64,000 nt of DNA from an uncultured Pseudomonadales bacterium (GTDB lineage Bacteria; Pseudomonadota; Gammaproteobacteria; Pseudomonadales; Cellvibrionaceae). The position numbers and the translations under genes are program-made. The stretch spans positions 206,675-270,674 of the forward strand of contig CANLBN010000005.1 of the NCBI GenBank assembly GCA_947488935.1, read 5' to 3'. Of the stretch, positions 47,840-57,454 are shown one piece after another (within the stretch, counting starts at the first letter, position 1; every line of letters begins with the position of its first letter). The notes under the pieces were generated by a model. The model worked only from the letters and a program-made list of their open reading frames with translations, had not been told where the DNA came from and made no database searches.

Positions 47840-48766
47840 ATGGTAAACGCCCCACTTTTTTCAATTGAATTATTACACCCTAGATATTGGTTAACATGGT
47901 TAGCCTTTGGTGTACTCGCCTTGCTTGCCCAACTCCCCTTTAAATGGCAAATGTGGATGGGCAGGAAGCTGGGCCGCTTGTTATATCGCCTAGTTAAGCG
48001 CCGCCGCCTTATAGCCGAGCGTAATATCGAACTGTGTTTTCCCGAGTACAGCGCTTCTCAACAACGGGATCTGGTTATCAGGCATTTTGAATCTAATGGT
48101 TTGATCTTATTTGAGATGGGCATGGCTTGGTTTATGCCCTACTGGCGTTTACGTAAGCGCTTTGTTGTCAAGGGTAAGGAGCATTGGGATAAGCTACAAG
48201 ACAATCAGCAAGGCGCTTTAATTATAGGTTTACACATGGCGACTTTGGAGATTGCCAATGTGGGGGCTAATCGTTTATTTACTATGTCGGTTTCTTATCG
48301 TCCGCATAATAATAAAGCCTATGATTTTATTCAGTATCGCGGTCGTATCCGCCATAATGCTGCGGCTAAAACGATCGCCCGTCACGATATACGAGGTATG
48401 GTGCGTACCCTTAAACAAGGTGGTTTGCTATGGTATGCACCAGATCAGGACTATGGCCGCAAAGTCAGTAAGTTTGCCCCATGGTTTGGTATAGAGACCG
48501 CAACGCTTGCGATGACGCCTAAACTTTTGAAAATGGCTAAAGTCCCGGCATTGGCGGTTATGTATTATCGACTGCCTGATTTTAGTGGATATGTGCTTGA
48601 TTTTAGAGAGGTTATTGAGGGGCTCCCATCGGGTGATGATGCCGCTGATTTAGCGTTGCTAAATCGCCATATCGAGGCTTGTGTTCGTGAAAAACCCGAA
48701 GAGTATTGGTGGGTGCATCGACGTTTTAAGACACGCCCAGAAGGCCAAGAAAGCTTCTATAAGTGA
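47840..48766 (+). CDS. lpxL: Lipid A biosynthesis acyltransferase (LpxL/HtrB-like)
   Basis: A 308-residue inner-membrane acyltransferase adding a secondary acyl chain to lipid A. Near the N-terminus it has HPRYWLTWLAFGVLALLAQL. The catalytic H-x4-E motif is in IIGLHMATLEIANV. LLWYAPDQDYGRKVSKFAPW matches the LpxL block that binds the acyl donor region, and PEEYWWVHRRFKTRPEG is the conserved C-terminus. LpxL is preferred to LpxM/LpxP from overall resemblance, without certainty. Confidence 0.9.
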   Translation: MVNAPLFSIELLHPRYWLTWLAFGVLALLAQLPFKWQMWMGRKLGRLLYRLVKRRRLIAERNIELCFPEYSASQQRDLVIRHFESNGLILFEMGMAWFMPYWRLRKRFVVKGKEHWDKLQDNQQGALIIGLHMATLEIANVGANRLFTMSVSYRPHNNKAYDFIQYRGRIRHNAAAKTIARHDIRGMVRTLKQGGLLWYAPDQDYGRKVSKFAPWFGIETATLAMTPKLLKMAKVPALAVMYYRLPDFSGYVLDFREVIEGLPSGDDAADLALLNRHIEACVREKPEEYWWVHRRFKTRPEGQESFYK

Positions 48767-48966
48767 TAATAACAACAACAAAACCTTATAATAGTTTTTG
48801 TGATTAATAACGATATCAATAATATCCTTGTATAAGCCTGATTCGGTCAGTACTATTGCATCTTTTTGATGTTGTGCATTTTTAATAATCAATGGACTGA
48901 TAGCCGCATAGCCGATTGAGTAATACTTTTTTACGTATATTTTTTAAGAAATACCGGAGTATCAAC

Positions 48967-49860
48967 ATGAACCAAAATGGTCCAGCGCTTCAAGGTAGCA
49001 TGGTTGCATTGGTAACCCCTATGCAGCCTGATGGCTCTATTGATTGGGTATCATTAGATAAATTGGTTGAGTTCCATATTGCAGAAGGCACCAATACCAT
49101 TGTCGCGGTAGGTACTACGGGAGAGTCTGCAACCTTATCAGTGAGTGAGCATTTACAAGTTGTTGAGCGTGTTGTTGATAAAGTTGCTGGGCGTATATCG
49201 GTGGTTGCCGGTACTGGTGCCAACTCTACTCGTGAAGCTGTCGAGTTAACCAAATCCGCTCATTCGGTGGGTGTTGACGCTTGTTTATTAGTTGTACCTT
49301 ACTACAATAAGCCAACGCAGGAAGGGCTGTTTAGCCACTTTAGTTTTATCGCCGATGCCGTTGCTGTACCTCAGATATTATATAATGTGCCTGGTCGTAC
49401 TATCACCGATATGCAAAATGATATTGTGGTACGTTTGTCTGCTCACGAAAATATTATAGGTGTTAAAGATGCAACGGGTGATGTTGCTCGCGGTAAGGCT
49501 TTAATCGATAGTGTTCCCGAGGACTTTTATGTCTACTCTGGAGATGATCCAACGGCGCCAGAATTAATGCTTGTTGGTGGTCGTGGTAATATCTCGGTGA
49601 CAGCTAATGTAGCGCCACGTAAAATGGCTGAGCTGTGTCGTTTGGCAATGGCAGGTGAAGCAGATGCAACACGCCAATTGCAAAGTGAATTAAACCCTCT
49701 CCATAGTGCCTTATTTAACGAGTCTAATCCTATTCCTGTAAAATGGGCAGTATCTGAATTAGGTTTAATGCCCAGTGGCATACGTTTGCCGTTAACACCG
49801 TTGACTGATGCTAATAAAGAGCCACTACGTAATGCTATGAGCTCACTTTCTCTGATTTAA
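48967..49860 (+). CDS. dapA: 4-hydroxy-tetrahydrodipicolinate synthase
   Basis: A 297-residue TIM-barrel aldolase joining pyruvate and aspartate semialdehyde in the lysine/peptidoglycan (DAP) pathway. The start at 48967 gives the normal N-terminus leading to GSMVALVTPMQPDGSIDW. AVGTTGESATLS is the substrate-binding loop, ILYNVPGRT holds the catalytic Tyr and IIGVKDATGD the Schiff-base Lys. It lies 16 bp before bamC, the standard gammaproteobacterial pair. Confidence 0.97.
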   Translation: MNQNGPALQGSMVALVTPMQPDGSIDWVSLDKLVEFHIAEGTNTIVAVGTTGESATLSVSEHLQVVERVVDKVAGRISVVAGTGANSTREAVELTKSAHSVGVDACLLVVPYYNKPTQEGLFSHFSFIADAVAVPQILYNVPGRTITDMQNDIVVRLSAHENIIGVKDATGDVARGKALIDSVPEDFYVYSGDDPTAPELMLVGGRGNISVTANVAPRKMAELCRLAMAGEADATRQLQSELNPLHSALFNESNPIPVKWAVSELGLMPSGIRLPLTPLTDANKEPLRNAMSSLSLI

Positions 49861-49876
49861 GTATTGATACCATTCT

Positions 49877-51040
49877 ATGAAGCAATTGTTGTTTTTTCTG
49901 ACTCGTTTTTCTCTTTTAGTTTTATTGCTAGGTGTAGTTGGCTGCTCCTTTTCGCGTAAAAAGCCTGATTATCTTGAGTCGGAGTCACTGCCGCCGATTA
50001 AGGTTCCCGAAGAGCTTGATGATAGACGTATAGGCCAATTATATCGCTTGCCGAAGCAAGAAATTATTGTACCTACCTCGTTTAAAGTTCCGTTTCCGCC
50101 AGCTGGTTCAGCACAGAGTTCAGAGCAGGGGGCATCACTGCAAAAGCTAGGTGATAAATTATGGATATTAAATGATCGTACTGTTGCTCAAACTTGGGTG
50201 CAGCTTATTAATTTTTTGACTGATAGAAATATCAGCTTAGCAAAAACAGATTTAAACAATGCAATCTTGCAAACCAATTGGTTTAGCGAGAGTTTGCAGC
50301 CAGGTTTTAGTATTCGTTATCGTCTGCGTTTAGAGCGAGGGTTTCAGGACAATACTGCCGAAGTGTATTTGACGAATCAAAAAAGAGACAACTCTAACTT
50401 GACCAGTGAATGGCTTGATCAAAGTAAAAGTATTGGTGACGATGGAGTACACGCACAGTTGATCGCAGAGGCTTTGGTTAAATATTTAACCAGTGGTCAA
50501 AGTGATGTGGGTAATTCGCTGTTGGCAGAATCTATTAGCTTGCCCGAGAAATCAAAGTTAATTTTAGTCGATAAAGATCCAGCGCTGTTAATAGAGTCTG
50601 GCGGTGGTAACTTAAGGGTCTATCAAGCATTATCTAAAGCCTTAGCGAGTGATGGCTTCTTGGTATACGATAGGGATACTACCAATGGTTTTTTTCACTT
50701 TGACAAATATGAAATAGATCAGAAAAAAAGACGTCTGTTGGGCTTGGTTAGAACAAAACAAACGATACAAAAAGAAAAAATTATTGCCAATAAAAAGAGC
50801 CGCCATTCTTTGAAAAAAATCATAGAACGGCTTCCCAATAAATCTAGCGTCAACTCATTATTTTTCGATGGTAAAAATCGACCGAAGGTATCTCGTTTGT
50901 CCAATGTCCCAGGCTTTTTACTGGTAGTTAAGCCGGCAGAGAGCGGACATTTAGTTTATATAAGAAATGGTTACGGTAAAGAACTTAAAAGTGATGAAGC
51001 CAAAGAGTTATTAGACGAGATTCGCCTGCGTCTTTTTTAA
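49877..51040 (+). CDS. bamC: Outer-membrane assembly lipoprotein BamC
   Basis: A 387-residue lipoprotein of the BAM complex. The signal peptide ends in GVVGC with Ser at +2, predicting the outer membrane. It is followed by the unstructured BamC lasso (DYLESESLPPIKVPEELDDR, then IGQLYRLP) that contacts BamD. Two helix-grip domains follow: KLWILNDRTVAQTWVQLINF starts the first, and the second ends with SGHLVYIRNGYGKELKSDEA. Position after dapA confirms identity. Confidence 0.93.
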   Translation: MKQLLFFLTRFSLLVLLLGVVGCSFSRKKPDYLESESLPPIKVPEELDDRRIGQLYRLPKQEIIVPTSFKVPFPPAGSAQSSEQGASLQKLGDKLWILNDRTVAQTWVQLINFLTDRNISLAKTDLNNAILQTNWFSESLQPGFSIRYRLRLERGFQDNTAEVYLTNQKRDNSNLTSEWLDQSKSIGDDGVHAQLIAEALVKYLTSGQSDVGNSLLAESISLPEKSKLILVDKDPALLIESGGGNLRVYQALSKALASDGFLVYDRDTTNGFFHFDKYEIDQKKRRLLGLVRTKQTIQKEKIIANKKSRHSLKKIIERLPNKSSVNSLFFDGKNRPKVSRLSNVPGFLLVVKPAESGHLVYIRNGYGKELKSDEAKELLDEIRLRLF

Positions 51041-51108
51041 GTTACACTTACCCTTTAAAAAGATGAGCTTTGAAATATAAGTTCTACCTTTATATTTATT
51101 AGGTTTTT

Positions 51109-51864
51109 ATGCAGTTTTCTTCATTGGGTAGTGGTAGTAAGGGTAATGGAACTCTCATCCGTTATGAAGACTGTACGATATTAGTCGATTGTGGTTTTAC
51201 CCTAAAACAAACACTTAAACGACTTGAGCGCTTAAATGTATCGGCTGAACAGCTAGATGCGATTGTTGTGACCCATGAGCATAGCGACCACTTAAGTGGG
51301 GTTGGTCCACTTGCCCGAAAATATAAACTCCCAGTTTATATGACAACAGCGACATACCGTAGTCGCAATATCGGTGTTTTGCCTGAACTTACCTTAATTA
51401 AGAACTACCTGCCTTTTTCCATTAAATCTATCCATATAACGCCTGTTGCAGTACCGCATGATGCCAGTGAACCAGCACAATTTGTATTTGAGGCGAATGA
51501 TCTGCGCTTGGGTATTTTGACAGATTTAGGGAGTATCACCCCCCATGTTGAAATGCATTATCAAGCATGTGATGGACTTGTCTTGGAAGCTAATCACGAT
51601 TCACTGATGCTCGCATCGGGAGCATACCCACCATCTTTAAAGCAGCGAGTGGGAGGGGCATGGGGACACCTTAATAACAGGCAGGCAGCAGATTTTTTAA
51701 CCCGCGTCGATCGCGATCGACTAAAGCAGCTAGTGATTGCCCATATTAGTCATCAAAATAACAGCCTGGCATTAGTCGAAGAAGCATTTGCTGAGGTGAG
51801 TGAGCCTATCGATAATATCTATTATGCCTGTCAAAATGAAGGTTTCGACTGGATAAGCTTGTAG
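51109..51864 (+). CDS. MBL-fold metallo-hydrolase (YycJ-like)
   Basis: A 251-residue metallo-beta-lactamase-fold enzyme. SSLGSGSKGNGTLIRYEDC opens the fold, and the metal site is THEHSDHLSG (HxHxDH), with further ligands in VPHDASEP, ILTDLG and LVIAHISHQNN. The SLGSGSKGN start is characteristic of the YycJ/PA1012 group, usually found after bamC and before purC; purC is absent here. Reported members have nuclease-like activity; the role in this organism is not clear. Confidence 0.88.
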   Translation: MQFSSLGSGSKGNGTLIRYEDCTILVDCGFTLKQTLKRLERLNVSAEQLDAIVVTHEHSDHLSGVGPLARKYKLPVYMTTATYRSRNIGVLPELTLIKNYLPFSIKSIHITPVAVPHDASEPAQFVFEANDLRLGILTDLGSITPHVEMHYQACDGLVLEANHDSLMLASGAYPPSLKQRVGGAWGHLNNRQAADFLTRVDRDRLKQLVIAHISHQNNSLALVEEAFAEVSEPIDNIYYACQNEGFDWISL

Positions 51865-52027
51865 CCTTGAGGCACATCAAATATATCAACTGATATGCTA
51901 TTAAGTTGCTTTTTAAGGGGTATTCAGCTATTTTTATACTACCTAGAGTTGTTTTTTGTTGCCTTTATAACGAAATTAACCAAATCTAAGTAATCAATAA
52001 AGTCACTTAACAGTAGATCAGAAAGCT

Positions 52028-52339
52028 ATGACGTTTATAACCGGTATTAGTAATGATCCTTCAAGGATGCACAAAGTTGACGATCGCAGGCGCACAGAGC
52101 GAAAATCTACATCTATTCGTGTTGAAATCACACACCCCTCTATTGGTACTATTATTGGGTCTACACGCGATATTTCGGATGGTGGCGCATCGGTAAAAAT
52201 TGAAAATCACCCTATCCCTCCTTTGGGTACTTCTGTAAAAGTAAGGTTTATTAAAATGGTTGGTACTGTTAACCAAGAACCTGTTGATATGAAAGTAATG
52301 CATCATATGCGTAACACCATTGGTTTGATGTTTGCCTGA
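52028..52339 (+). CDS. PilZ-domain c-di-GMP binding protein
   Basis: A 103-residue single PilZ domain. DDRRRTERKS supplies the RxxxR arm and STRDISDGGASVKI the D-x-S-x-G-G motif, the two c-di-GMP contacts. Strands PPLGTSVKVRF and MRNTIGLMF complete the barrel. Such stand-alone domains regulate motility or exopolysaccharide systems. No partner gene is adjacent. Confidence 0.85.
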   Translation: MTFITGISNDPSRMHKVDDRRRTERKSTSIRVEITHPSIGTIIGSTRDISDGGASVKIENHPIPPLGTSVKVRFIKMVGTVNQEPVDMKVMHHMRNTIGLMFA

Positions 52340-52432
52340 GCGACGTTATAGTACCTGCCTTTGTAAGTCAGCTAATGTCTTGCACTGTTTATTTTTGACT
52401 TCTATTTAGCCTCTCATTTTTTATAATTATTG

Positions 52433-53263
52433 ATGAATATTTGCGGTATATATTCCTTTTTGCCGAGTGAATCTATTAGCTCGGTGGACCTCGATGCTCT
52501 TGCGGGTGCAACAGGCTTGGCTATTCTCGACCGAGAGCCGGCATCTTTAGGTGAGGGTGCTTTAGTATTGGGCATTTCTGATCAGGGTTTGGGGCTTCAT
52601 TTCACCGGAAAAAAAACGCCCAAACCTATTTTGGTCGACTTTCTGGGTGGTGCTAATGCACACCGACGTCAATTTGGGGGTGGTAAAAGCCAGCTGATAG
52701 CAAAAGCGGTGGGCTTAAAAAGCCGCTACCGACCTCACATATTAGATGTTACTGCAGGCCTTGGCCAAGATGGTTTTGTATTAAGTACGCTTGGTTGTAA
52801 AGTCACTTTGCTTGAGCGCGTTCCAGTGATTTTTGAGTTGTTAAAAGATGGATTATCACGGGCCACTCAAACAAGCGACACCCAGCTACAGGCTATTGTG
52901 CAGCGTATCGCTCTTGTCGGTGACAATTCGATAGAGTATTTACACTCAATAGATAGCGAATCCGATAATAGGCCCGATGTTATTTATGTCGATCCAATGT
53001 TCCCTGAGCGCCAAAAGAGTGCCCAGGTAAAAAAGAATATGAGTGTATTTCAAACGCTTGTTGGTAATGATAGTGATGCAGGTGACTTACTTGCCTTAGC
53101 GCTAAGTCGTGCAAAATATCGTGTGGTGATTAAACGCCCCAGAAAAGCAGCCAGTATTGCTGAACAATTTCCTGATAAAAAGTTACCCAATGCGGGTTTA
53201 GTATTGGAAGGTAAGTCAAGCCGCTACGATATTTACCCGATTGCTAAAATGCCTGAATGTTAG
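52433..53263 (+). CDS. rsmJ: 16S rRNA (guanine1516-N2)-methyltransferase RsmJ
   Basis: A 276-residue S-adenosylmethionine-dependent methyltransferase. The hallmark block is VDFLGGANAHRRQFGGGKSQ, then LIAKAVG. The SAM site is LDVTAGLGQDGFVLSTLGC, the YVDPMFPERQKSAQVKK segment is the catalytic DPPY-like motif, and the end is typical (SSRYDIYP). The start at ATG 52433 follows a TTG immediately upstream. Confidence 0.95.
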   Translation: MNICGIYSFLPSESISSVDLDALAGATGLAILDREPASLGEGALVLGISDQGLGLHFTGKKTPKPILVDFLGGANAHRRQFGGGKSQLIAKAVGLKSRYRPHILDVTAGLGQDGFVLSTLGCKVTLLERVPVIFELLKDGLSRATQTSDTQLQAIVQRIALVGDNSIEYLHSIDSESDNRPDVIYVDPMFPERQKSAQVKKNMSVFQTLVGNDSDAGDLLALALSRAKYRVVIKRPRKAASIAEQFPDKKLPNAGLVLEGKSSRYDIYPIAKMPEC

Positions 53264-53319
53264 TGTTAAACGCAGGGTAGATATGCATTTTATAAATAAT
53301 AAAAAAGAGAAACTGTTTA

Positions 53320-54132
53320 ATGAAAATTAAGATTATGCTGAGCCTTGTGTTCAGTGTTGTTCTAATTCTGGTAATGAACAAGGTATTTGCGGTATCGAGC
53401 ATGAGCTTGCGTTATGAGGCGCCTGAGTCAGAGCCAGATAAAGCAACTTTACAGTGGATTAAAGCGCTACCCAGTGAAACAATCATTATTGGCGATGAAT
53501 CTGCCTCTACGGCTGAGGTTAACGCAATTAATGGCATTGTTAATTATATTAATGCGACGTTTAAACTTGAGTACTCTATCGCTTTAGTGATTGGATCTGG
53601 ACGTGTCGCCTATGCAGATAGCCGCGATAAGGTTATTTTTATACCTATTAGCTTTTTTGAAGAAGCGCGCCAATTATTTTCACAAGCCGGTAAAGGTGAC
53701 TTAACGCAGCAAGCCGTGAGTGATGCTTTTTTACATACGGTCTTACACGAATTGGGGCATCTTTTGATAGAGATGCATGATATCCCTATTGTTGCGCGCG
53801 AAGAGGATGCAGCGGATAGCTTAGCGACGGCATTTATGATCCAATTTTTTACCAATGGTGCACAAAGAGTAGAGCATATTGCTGAACTTTATGGGCTTGA
53901 GCGAGAAGAAATAAAAAATTTACGCAAATGGGATTTTATTGGTGAGCATAGCTTGAATATACAAAGGCACTACCAAATGCTGTGTCATGTATACGGCAGT
54001 GCGCCAGATAATTATAAAGAACTGAAGCGCCGCGTTGGTTTTACTAATGAGCGTGCTGATATTTGTGTCGATGAGTACCAACAAATATCACAGGGTTGGC
54101 TGCAGTTACTGGAGCCGCACCTCCAAAAATAA
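53320..54132 (+). CDS. Exported DUF4344-like zinc metallopeptidase
   Basis: A 270-residue protein with an N-terminal signal or anchor helix (IMLSLVFSVVLILVMNKVF). HTVLHELGHLLIEMHDI holds HExxH (His143, Glu144, His147), and REEDAADSLATAFM gives the third ligand and the helix typical of DUF4344 putative metallopeptidases. Cys in MLCHVYG and ICVDEYQ may form a disulfide. Substrate unknown; no operon partner. Confidence 0.8.
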   Translation: MKIKIMLSLVFSVVLILVMNKVFAVSSMSLRYEAPESEPDKATLQWIKALPSETIIIGDESASTAEVNAINGIVNYINATFKLEYSIALVIGSGRVAYADSRDKVIFIPISFFEEARQLFSQAGKGDLTQQAVSDAFLHTVLHELGHLLIEMHDIPIVAREEDAADSLATAFMIQFFTNGAQRVEHIAELYGLEREEIKNLRKWDFIGEHSLNIQRHYQMLCHVYGSAPDNYKELKRRVGFTNERADICVDEYQQISQGWLQLLEPHLQK

Positions 54133-54177
54133 GAGTGTATTTCCTCCTCCGTTGGAGGGCAGCTCGAAGCCCTTGTG

Positions 54178-55140
54178 TTATGTGACTAAATTACATGGCT
54201 CGCCTTTAAGGAAGCTCTCTATATTATCAACGACCATATCCGCTTGGCATTGTAGTGAGTCATCGCTACTCCAGGCAACATGAGGTGTTAATATAAAGTT
54301 TGTATGCTCATGCAGTGATAATAGTGGGTTGTCTTTGGCTATAGGTTCACTGCTCGCCACATCAAAACCTGCACCGGCAATGATGTTTTCTTTAAGCGCC
54401 GTGACTAAATCTTTCTCGTTGACCAAGCCTCCTCTTGCTGTATTGATGAGCAGAGTGTTTGGCTTCATTTTTTTAAATTCTTGCAAGGTTATCAAGTCTC
54501 TATTTTCCTCGCTCAAGGGGCAGTGGAGAGAGATAATGTCACTGCTTGCGATAAGCTCTTCAAAAGAGAGGTAGTTTGGCCTATTCGATGCTGCTTGGCC
54601 TTTTCTATCGGCAAACACGACGTTAAGTCCTAATGCACGACCCATTTGGGCTGTCGCTTGACCGAGGCTGCCACCACCAATAATACCTAATTGTGAGCCT
54701 TTTAAATCAAAGGTCTGGGATAGATAAGCATGAAAGTGGGGTGATTGAGTCCAGCCACCACTCATTGTGTGTTGGTGATAGCTGGGCAGGTGGCGGCGCA
54801 GGCTAAAAATCAAGGCAAATGTGTGTTCTGGTACCGAGGTTACCGAGTATCCCGGTGTATTACTCACACTAATCGACTGTGACTTGCAATGCTCGATATC
54901 GACATTATTGAAACCTGTTGCAATAACCGCGATATGTTTAAGGGCGGGTAGTGCTGCGATAGTGGCTGCATCGAGTATGACTTTGTTGGTAATAACAATA
55001 TCTGCGTCAATACAGCGTTCTATAATATCCCCTGGCGTGGTTGCATCGTATTCAAGCCATTGGTGTGGCTCGTTGGGAGCTTTAAAGGAAATGTGCGCAG
55101 GTATAGAGCCTTTATCGAGAAATACAATTTTTGTCGCCAT
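54178..55140 (-). CDS. D-2-hydroxyacid dehydrogenase (glycerate dehydrogenase-like)
   Basis: A 320-residue NAD-dependent dehydrogenase. The Rossmann motif GIIGGGSLGQATAQMGRALG, SLHCPLSEENRDLI, LLINTARGGLVNEKDL (catalytic Arg-Glu region nearby) and LTPHVAWSS (catalytic His) define the family. Among relatives it most resembles HprA-type hydroxypyruvate/glycerate enzymes; the substrate is not proved. Its start is 17 bp after the end of the PA2817-like gene on the same strand. Confidence 0.9.
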   Translation of the reverse strand: MATKIVFLDKGSIPAHISFKAPNEPHQWLEYDATTPGDIIERCIDADIVITNKVILDAATIAALPALKHIAVIATGFNNVDIEHCKSQSISVSNTPGYSVTSVPEHTFALIFSLRRHLPSYHQHTMSGGWTQSPHFHAYLSQTFDLKGSQLGIIGGGSLGQATAQMGRALGLNVVFADRKGQAASNRPNYLSFEELIASSDIISLHCPLSEENRDLITLQEFKKMKPNTLLINTARGGLVNEKDLVTALKENIIAGAGFDVASSEPIAKDNPLLSLHEHTNFILTPHVAWSSDDSLQCQADMVVDNIESFLKGEPCNLVT

Positions 55141-55157
55141 CGTTTTTCCTTGTATCG

Positions 55158-55565
55158 TTATTGGTTTTGTTCTTTTAAAAATTGCTTGGCAACGGTAATA
55201 TCAAATTGACGACCTTGGCTTTCGGCAGCGTATCTTAACTCATCGAGTTGCTGGTAAAATTCAATTTCGTTGTCAGGCATAAAATGTAGGCAAGAGCCCC
55301 CAAAAAACCAGAGCAAATCCCTAGAAAGATGTATCAATAGGTGATTGTAGCCATTAATAATGCGCTCGACCAACCACTGGCCCTGTTCGCTCATTTCTTC
55401 GCAGTAGCTCTCGTAAGTGCATAATTTATCGAGAGTGCGAATAAACTGCTGGTCGTGCTCTGTTAGCTCGCTAAGGCTGATGTGATAAGGACGTTCTTTG
55501 CTGATATTTTCTTTAAATTGTCTGAGTAGATCTACATGGTGAGTAAAGTATTGCGTATAATGCAT
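55158..55565 (-). CDS. PA2817-family hypothetical protein
   Basis: A 135-residue soluble, helical, acidic protein matching a Pseudomonas/Cellvibrionales conserved family (PA2817-like): YFTHHVDLLRQFKENI, then WLVERIINGYNHLLIHLSRD, LLWFFGGSCLHFMPDNEI and FYQQLDELRY. Function unknown. In Pseudomonas, genes of this neighbourhood (ABC exporter, queF) are also near each other, which supports the assignment. Probably co-transcribed with the dehydrogenase downstream. Confidence 0.75.
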   Translation of the reverse strand: MHYTQYFTHHVDLLRQFKENISKERPYHISLSELTEHDQQFIRTLDKLCTYESYCEEMSEQGQWLVERIINGYNHLLIHLSRDLLWFFGGSCLHFMPDNEIEFYQQLDELRYAAESQGRQFDITVAKQFLKEQNQ

Positions 55566-55723
55566 AAGCTTAGATAGTCTCTTTTAAATCTCATTCTTGA
55601 GTTTAGCTAATATTTGCCACGGCTATTGGGGTCACATTAGCCGTATGTACAGTGTGGCTATTAGTTTACCACTTCGATTAGTTTATTTCTTACGGTTCCT
55701 TAACAAAGGCTACGATAACAATT

Positions 55724-56644
55724 ATGACAACGGCATTATCTATAAGATCGCTTAAAAAAGTCTATAGCAATGGCTTTGAAGCGTTAAAGGGCATTAATCT
55801 TGATGTTGAGGAGGGTGATTTTTTTGCCCTCTTAGGGCCAAATGGTGCAGGTAAGTCGACGACTATCAGTGTCATTTGCTCATTGGCGTTAAAGTCAGCC
55901 GGCTCGATTCGTATTTTTGAACACGATATCGATAATGATTTCTCGGCGGCTAAAAAATGTATCGGTATTGTTCCACAAGAGTTTAATTTTAATCAGTTCG
56001 AAAAAGTCTATGATATTGTCGCTAACCAAGGGGGCTACTTTGGCCTACCACGTGCGCTCAGTGAGCAACGTACTGAAAAATACCTAAAGCAACTAGGGCT
56101 TTGGGATAAACGCAATGATACCTCGCGTAGTTTGTCGGGTGGTATGAAGCGGCGTTTGATGATTGCACGTGCATTGATACACGAACCCAAACTATTAATT
56201 TTAGACGAGCCAACAGCCGGTGTTGATATCGAATTAAGGCGCTCGATGTGGGCGTTTTTAAAAGAGATTAATGCTCAGGGTACAACGATTATTTTGACGA
56301 CGCATTATTTGGAAGAAGCCGAAAGCCTATGTCGTAATATTGCTATTATTGATAAGGGCGAAATCGTGGAACACACGAGTATTAAATCACTCTTGCAAAG
56401 GCTTGATAAAGAAACCCTAATTTTTGATTTAAAAAATGAACTGACAGCAACCCCGGTGTTTGAGAAATGTGAGTCGACGCTTATAGACAGCTTCACCCTA
56501 GAGGTTGTTGTCAGTAAAGAGCACTCTCTTAATTATGTATTTGGGTGTTTAAATGAGCAGGGTATTCAAGTGACGAGTATGCGCAATAAAAGTAACCGAC
56601 TTGAAGAATTATTTTTATCATTAGTAGAAAACGATAAAGGATAA
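55724..56644 (+). CDS. ABC-2 type exporter ATPase (YadG-like)
   Basis: A 306-residue ATP-binding subunit. Walker A LLGPNGAGKSTT, Q-loop VPQEFNFNQFE, signature LSGGMKRRLMIARAL, Walker B LLILDEPTAGVD and H-loop LTTHYLEE are all intact. It is 6 bp before the permease gene and the pair resembles E. coli YadG/YadH. Substrate unknown. Confidence 0.93.
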   Translation: MTTALSIRSLKKVYSNGFEALKGINLDVEEGDFFALLGPNGAGKSTTISVICSLALKSAGSIRIFEHDIDNDFSAAKKCIGIVPQEFNFNQFEKVYDIVANQGGYFGLPRALSEQRTEKYLKQLGLWDKRNDTSRSLSGGMKRRLMIARALIHEPKLLILDEPTAGVDIELRRSMWAFLKEINAQGTTIILTTHYLEEAESLCRNIAIIDKGEIVEHTSIKSLLQRLDKETLIFDLKNELTATPVFEKCESTLIDSFTLEVVVSKEHSLNYVFGCLNEQGIQVTSMRNKSNRLEELFLSLVENDKG

Positions 56645-56650
56645 TAAGTA

Positions 56651-57424
56651 ATGACATTGCAAGAACAATGGATCGCTCTTTCGACAATTATTCGTAAAGA
56701 GATCGTCCGATTTATGCGCATTTGGGTACAAACATTGATCCCACCTGTGATTACGGTCACCCTTTATTTTGTTATTTTTGGCAAGCTAATTGGTTCGCGT
56801 ATTGGCGAAATGGGTGGTTTTAGTTACGTAGAGTTTGTGGTGCCAGGTTTGATTATGATGTCTATCATTACTAATTCTTACGGTAATGTGGTCAGTTCAT
56901 TCTTTAGCGTTAAGTTTCAAAAAAGTATCGAAGAAGTACTGGTATCGCCAACTCCCAACTACATTATTTTATTTGGCTATGTATTTGGTGGTGTTATACG
57001 TGGCTTATTAGTCGGTATTATCGTCACTGCTGTATCATTATTTTTTACCACTCTGACGATCAATAATCTGCCGGTTACTATTGGTATTGTTATTTTAACA
57101 GCGATTGTTTTTTCTTTAGCTGGTTTTTTTAATGCGCTATTTGCCCGTAACTTCGATGATATTTCTATTATCCCTACTTTTGTTTTAACGCCATTAACGT
57201 ATTTAGGTGGTGTATTTTATTCGATTAAACTGCTACCTGAGTTTTGGCAGGGAGTTTCGCAGCTTAATCCTGTCTTATATATGGTTAATGCGTTTCGCTA
57301 TGGTATTTTAGGCACATCGGATATCAATGTAACCAGTGCTTTTATAGGTGTTATGGTTTTTATCGTTATACTCTCTAGTGCCTGCTTATATTTGCTGTCC
57401 CATGGTACACGCCTTCGTTCATAA
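56651..57424 (+). CDS. ABC-2 type exporter permease (YadH-like)
   Basis: A 257-residue inner-membrane protein with six helices. It starts with a cytoplasmic helix (IIRKEIVRFMRIWVQTLIPP) typical of ABC-2 permeases and has SYVEFVVPGLIMMSIITNSY and PLTYLGGVFYSIKLLPEFW, the ABC-2 signature region. Operon with the ATPase upstream; queF follows 30 bp later and may be read from the same transcript. Confidence 0.92.
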   Translation: MTLQEQWIALSTIIRKEIVRFMRIWVQTLIPPVITVTLYFVIFGKLIGSRIGEMGGFSYVEFVVPGLIMMSIITNSYGNVVSSFFSVKFQKSIEEVLVSPTPNYIILFGYVFGGVIRGLLVGIIVTAVSLFFTTLTINNLPVTIGIVILTAIVFSLAGFFNALFARNFDDISIIPTFVLTPLTYLGGVFYSIKLLPEFWQGVSQLNPVLYMVNAFRYGILGTSDINVTSAFIGVMVFIVILSSACLYLLSHGTRLRS

Positions 57425-57454
57425 CATTGTTCTATTTGTATGTAAAATTGACCC